A stretch of DNA of 16,605 nt, taken from positions 1 to 16,605 of the forward strand of contig JALZVC010000043.1 in NCBI GenBank assembly GCA_023301205.1. Direction: 5' to 3'. The stretch is from Flavobacteriaceae bacterium (lineage in GTDB: Bacteria; Bacteroidota; Bacteroidia; Flavobacteriales; Flavobacteriaceae). A model generated the notes under the pieces. The model ran no database searches and was not told the DNA's origin. It was given only the letters and a program-made list of their open reading frames with translations. Positions 13,351-16,605 of the stretch are shown piece by piece. The first letter of the stretch is position 1, and every line of letters begins with the position of its first letter. The translations under genes and the position numbers were made by a program.

Positions 13351-14637
13351 GTGAAACATCTCTTATGTCTATTTTTTTTCTTGGGCGTGGCTTTTTATAG
13401 CCAAGCGCAAGAGCAAACCATACCAGAATTAAAAGAGCCCACCGTATGGAGTGTGGAAGTACAGGGGAACAAACGCTTAAAGGCTTCTTTTGTGAAACTT
13501 ATAAGTAATGTTGATGAAGGTAAGATGCTCGATTCTTTAATGTTAGAGCAGGATATCATTCGTTTAAAGCGATTGCCTGCTGTAGGCCATGCCTATTTTC
13601 AAGTGTTTTATTCGCACGATAATCAATACAATGTGTTTTATACGATTGAGGAGAATTTCACCCTTAACCCACAACTCAATGTGTATACCACTAATGATGA
13701 AGAGTTTGCGTATCGTGTAGGTTTGTATGAGTTTAATACATTAGGACGTAATATCGCTTTTGGGGGCTTTTATCAAAGAGATATTTTTGATTCTTTTGGA
13801 GCAGGTATTCGTGCTCCATTTCTTTTTAATAATAGGGTTGGACTTGCTTTTACCTTCCAGAGTCTCACTACGCAAGAGCCAGTTTTTTTAGATGAAGGTA
13901 CGGCAGAATATCGATATAATAATACATCTTTTGAGATTTTAGGGCTGTATGAGTTTAATTTTAAACACCGTATTGAAGCTGGAATAAACATTTTTAAAGA
14001 AGATTATAAATATCTCTTTGGTGCCACTGCAGATGATATTCCAACCGATTTTAGCGTAAATAAAAACCTCGTGAAGTTTATCTACGAGTATAATGGTTTA
14101 GATGCTTACTATCAATATGTAAAAGGTTTTAAAAGCACACTCAATGTGCAGTATGTGACAGCTAATGATGAGACTTTACCAAATTTTATTATATGGTGGA
14201 ATGATTTTCAATATTTTTCACGAGTTGGTGAAAAAGGAAATTGGGCAAGCAGATTACGTGTGGGACTAGCAACTAATGCAGACTCCCCATTTGCTCCTTT
14301 TTCTGTAGATAATAACCTCAATGTGCGTGGTGTTGGAAACACCATTGATAGGGGAACAGGAGTGATTGTTCTCAATACAGAGTATCGACATACCTTTGTA
14401 GATAATTCCTCCTATATCCTTCAAGGAAATGGATTTATAGATGCAGGTAGTTGGCGAAATCCTGGCGGAGACTTTGGGGATTTTAGCGCTAACCAGAACA
14501 TGCGCGTCTATCCAGGTCTTGGTTTTCGTTTTATCCATAAGAAGATCTTTAATGCCACTTTCAGGGTAGACTACGGATATGGAATAACGACAGATTCTAC
14601 TAGTGGTTTTGTTTTTGGTATAGGTCAGTATTTTTAG
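13351..14637 (+). CDS. Omp85/BamA-family outer-membrane protein with a single POTRA-like domain
   Basis: The product is 428 aa from a GTG start at 13351, which gives a textbook signal peptide (MKHLLCLFFFLGVAFYSQAQ). An in-frame TTG at 13312 would put 13 extra residues before it. Residues about 31-100 look like one POTRA domain (VWSVEVQGNKRL, then DIIRLKRLPAV and NVFYTIEE). The rest is a 16-strand-type barrel with the Omp85 loop-6 motif VRGVGN (325-330) and a C-terminal signal ending GIGQYF (F428). BamA has five POTRA domains, so this is an accessory Omp85, not the assembly core. Its place behind two envelope hydrolases suggests a linked role, but the client is unknown. The stop overlaps the convergent gene by 4 bp. 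Confidence 0.82.
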   Translation: MKHLLCLFFFLGVAFYSQAQEQTIPELKEPTVWSVEVQGNKRLKASFVKLISNVDEGKMLDSLMLEQDIIRLKRLPAVGHAYFQVFYSHDNQYNVFYTIEENFTLNPQLNVYTTNDEEFAYRVGLYEFNTLGRNIAFGGFYQRDIFDSFGAGIRAPFLFNNRVGLAFTFQSLTTQEPVFLDEGTAEYRYNNTSFEILGLYEFNFKHRIEAGINIFKEDYKYLFGATADDIPTDFSVNKNLVKFIYEYNGLDAYYQYVKGFKSTLNVQYVTANDETLPNFIIWWNDFQYFSRVGEKGNWASRLRVGLATNADSPFAPFSVDNNLNVRGVGNTIDRGTGVIVLNTEYRHTFVDNSSYILQGNGFIDAGSWRNPGGDFGDFSANQNMRVYPGLGFRFIHKKIFNATFRVDYGYGITTDSTSGFVFGIGQYF

Positions 14638-15395
14638 TAAGGTGCCTCTTTAATGGCGATCTCTTTTTCTTCTGAAATTTTAGGGATTCGAGATTGCTTT
14701 AAGTTTTTATCATAATAGGCAAGAAGTTCTTCTGCGTCAGCACCAAACCATTTTTTCACATAGATTGCCCAAAAATGATATTGCACATACCAAACACCTT
14801 TTTCTTCATACATTCTCGCGGATGACCTAATCCACTCTTGTATAACAACAAACTTTTTTCGTTTGTATAATTCATTGATTAGAATATTATCTTCATAAAT
14901 AATATATGATTCATCAAAACCACCTATCTTGTCAAAAAGTTCTCGTGTAATAAATTGACTTTGGTCACCGCCACGACTACAACGCCAAGAAAATTTAGTT
15001 AAGAAACTCGCTAATCGCAACCACCAATGGTCGCTGTTAAATTTCATTTTAAAACATCCTGCTGGGTTACCTTTTTCTATTTCGGAAATAATAAGAGCGT
15101 CAAAATTTTTAGGAGGGTAAGAGTCTGCATGCAAAAAATATAAAATAGCTCCAGATGTTTTTTTTGCACCCACATTCATTTGCTTAGCTCGCCCTTTTTC
15201 TGAAGAAAAACAGCTAATGGTAAAGCTTGAATTTTTTGCAAAAGAAGTAATGAGTGATACTGAATTATCCTGGCTGCCGCCATCCACTAATATGATTTCT
15301 GCAATGTTTTTTGATGAAGCATTGTTCGTCAAATTTTCTAAAACTGAAATAATGTTTTCAGCTTCATTAAGAACAGGGATAATAATACTTACCAT
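14634..15395 (-). CDS. GT2 glycosyltransferase of the TIGR04283 type (rSAM/selenodomain-associated transferase 2)
   Basis: This 253-aa soluble GT-A enzyme has IIPVLNEAENI (5-15), LVDGGSQD (36-43), KGRAKQMNVGA (67-77), FLHADSYPP with the metal-binding HAD (89-91), AGCFKMKF (112-119), SRGGDQSQF (140-148), GGFDES (158-163) and an ED pair (168-169). This series is characteristic of TIGR04283, a family known from selenium-associated and arsenosugar biosynthesis clusters. Its usual partners (TIGR04282 protein, radical SAM, ArsM) are not in this window. It lies 205 bp downstream of the DUF547 lipoprotein gene on the same strand and may be cotranscribed. The acceptor substrate is unknown. Confidence 0.85.
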   Translation of the reverse strand: MVSIIIPVLNEAENIISVLENLTNNASSKNIAEIILVDGGSQDNSVSLITSFAKNSSFTISCFSSEKGRAKQMNVGAKKTSGAILYFLHADSYPPKNFDALIISEIEKGNPAGCFKMKFNSDHWWLRLASFLTKFSWRCSRGGDQSQFITRELFDKIGGFDESYIIYEDNILINELYKRKKFVVIQEWIRSSARMYEEKGVWYVQYHFWAIYVKKWFGADAEELLAYYDKNLKQSRIPKISEEKEIAIKEAPY

Positions 15396-15564
15396 ACAGT
15401 GTAACTTACGTAAATTTAAAGCTTTTATATATTCACTTGTGCTCCAATGATCTAAAAGCGAAGTGATTAGTTGTTTTTATTCGTTTGGTTTTCTGTGATA
15501 ACCTTTAATATTCAAAGGAGCAACGCTTTCAATTTTAAGCTTACTGTATTACTTAAAGTTTTAA

Positions 15565-15581
15565 GGCTAGTGCTAATAGCC
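15565..15581 (-). terminator. weak hairpin after the DUF547 lipoprotein gene
   Basis: GGCTA and TAGCC arms (15565-15569 and 15577-15581) form a 5-bp stem with a 7-nt loop, about 20 bp past the stop. The leftward continuation is UUAAAACUUU, a poor U-tract. It may slow but not fully end transcription before the glycosyltransferase gene. The rest of the 15396-15600 gap shows no ORF or clear promoter. Confidence 0.3.
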
Positions 15582-15600
15582 ATTGTGTTATTATATTTGA

Positions 15601-16596
15601 TTATTTGTTTAACTCCCAGTTATAATCCATATAGCGCACTTTAGCATTTTTAGAAATTTTAACGGTTGCGTATTTGTTTAGATAATCAACGATGCTTCCG
15701 TTTTGTGTAAAATCTTTTGAGAACCAATTAAATATTTTTGAAATCTGAACGCTGTCTTCAGAAATCGTATTTCTACTTTTATCATTGACAAAGTTAGTGG
15801 CAACTATGTTTAATTGCGAATCTACTTTGCTTGGCACAAAAGCTTCATTTAATAATGGTGGGCAAGAAAAGGAGGCGCAATTAATCCCAAAATGAATACG
15901 AGGGTCACCCATTTTTCTAAGAATAGCATGTTCTATTTCTTCAAGGTTGTACCATTTGTCTCCTAATTTCCAAAGACGTTGATCCCAAGGCTTCTTGATG
16001 TCTTTAATACTTGCTATAGGTTGATTTCGTAATATGAGGTCTACGGTCATGGCGTTATAAGCATTCATCCAGTAGGATAGTTTTTCATCTTTAGTCCAGC
16101 TGTCTTCAGGAAGATTTTCACCTAAAGCAGTAATATAGGCAGTCAATGTTCTCCGGTTACTTTTAAAACCATTGTAGTTTACATTTCCTTCACTAGATAC
16201 GTTGTTATTTAACAAGGTATCAAATGGGCTGTGCAATGCGGCGTGATCTAATTGTGGTTCTTCAAGGATTGTTTCGTGCTCAATAATCGCTACTTTAGCT
16301 GGGTTTCTAGGAGCTGGAGGGGTTTGTGCAACTACTTCCTCCTCAATAGTAGTTTCAATAACTGTTTTTGGTACTACCGGCAACACAGCAGGAGTTTCTT
16401 TTACTGCTACACTTGCAGGTTTTTCAGACGTGTTCTTATTTATTACATAAGTGGTTTTTTCTTCCTTACTCATCTTATCGGCAACAGCTACAGTATTGTC
16501 GGTGGATGATTGTTGAGTGGTAGCTACTTTCTTTTTAGTACTGGAACAAGACATAACTATTAAAGAGCAGGCGATTAAAAGGATGTTATATTTCAT
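15601..16596 (-). CDS. DUF547 lipoprotein with long Pro/Val/Thr/Glu linker
   Basis: This 331-aa protein begins with a lipoprotein signal (LIVMSC, C17). Residues about 18-115 form a low-complexity linker rich in Thr, Val, Glu and Pro (for example VVAQTPPAPRNPAKVA), long enough to reach from a membrane into the periplasm. The DUF547 domain (about 120-331) has SYWMNAYNAMTVDLIL (174-189), IHFGINCASFSCPPLLNEAF (234-253) with C240 and C245, FNWFSKDFTQNGS (289-301), and the closing YNWELN (325-330). The ATG is 9 bp from the right edge, so its promoter is outside. It is probably upstream of the TIGR04283-type glycosyltransferase. The biochemical activity of DUF547 is not known to me. Confidence 0.87.
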   Translation of the reverse strand: MKYNILLIACSLIVMSCSSTKKKVATTQQSSTDNTVAVADKMSKEEKTTYVINKNTSEKPASVAVKETPAVLPVVPKTVIETTIEEEVVAQTPPAPRNPAKVAIIEHETILEEPQLDHAALHSPFDTLLNNNVSSEGNVNYNGFKSNRRTLTAYITALGENLPEDSWTKDEKLSYWMNAYNAMTVDLILRNQPIASIKDIKKPWDQRLWKLGDKWYNLEEIEHAILRKMGDPRIHFGINCASFSCPPLLNEAFVPSKVDSQLNIVATNFVNDKSRNTISEDSVQISKIFNWFSKDFTQNGSIVDYLNKYATVKISKNAKVRYMDYNWELNK

Positions 16597-16605
16597 AATT
16601 AAGGG

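Noticed and set aside
14266..14538. Leftward 90-codon ORF inside the Omp85 gene
   Set aside because: Antisense to a strongly supported barrel coding region that includes the VRGVGN motif; no independent evidence.

Overview
The window looks like chromosome from a member of the Bacteroidota, most probably a marine Flavobacteriaceae. The evidence is AT-rich DNA, absence of Shine-Dalgarno sites, candidate promoters of the TTG-N17/19-TAnnTTTG type, signal peptides ending in AQ, and family content typical of that group (greA followed by a HIT gene, DUF2911, MORN/YwqK-like repeats, GH113-like hydrolases, small Omp85 barrels). The genus cannot be fixed from the sequence. No rRNA, tRNA, CRISPR array, insertion sequence or phage gene was seen.

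Layout. (1) 1-329 (-): start of a Rieske-like lipoprotein gene that runs off the left edge, divergent from greA-hit (548-1414, +), which abut with no gap. (2) 1445-5032 (-): a probable operon read leftwards, DUF2911 protein, MORN-repeat protein, GT2 of the polyprenyl-phosphate transferase type, and a processive membrane GT2 resembling plant CslA/cellulose synthases. The last three genes overlap by 4 bp each. (3) 5152-8050 (-): FAD/NAD(P) oxidoreductase followed by an integral-membrane protein with two ferredoxin-type 4Fe-4S motifs, closed by a strong terminator. This looks like a two-protein electron-transfer module. (4) Across a 355-bp divergent intergenic region, 8406-10133 (+): a periplasmic DUF547 protein and a beta-barrel protein. 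(5) 10287-14637 (+): GH113-like hydrolase with a Sec signal, a lipoprotein of unknown function, a second GH113-like hydrolase that is itself a lipoprotein, and an Omp85/BamA-type barrel with one POTRA-like domain. (6) 14634-16596 (-): a DUF547 lipoprotein and a TIGR04283-type glycosyltransferase whose stop codon overlaps that of the Omp85 gene.

The common theme is the cell envelope. Most products are exported, outer-membrane or inner-membrane proteins, with three GT2 enzymes and two envelope hydrolases. The least explained parts are the GH113-like x2 / lipoprotein / Omp85 locus, which has no SusC/SusD pair, and the FAD/4Fe-4S pair facing the DUF547/barrel pair. No system in the window is proven new. 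All functions are read from recognisable motifs and none was checked by database search.

Start codons were revised at two genes (10287 ATG and 13351 GTG) because these give clean signal peptides. The lipoprotein at 11278 appears to use TTG.
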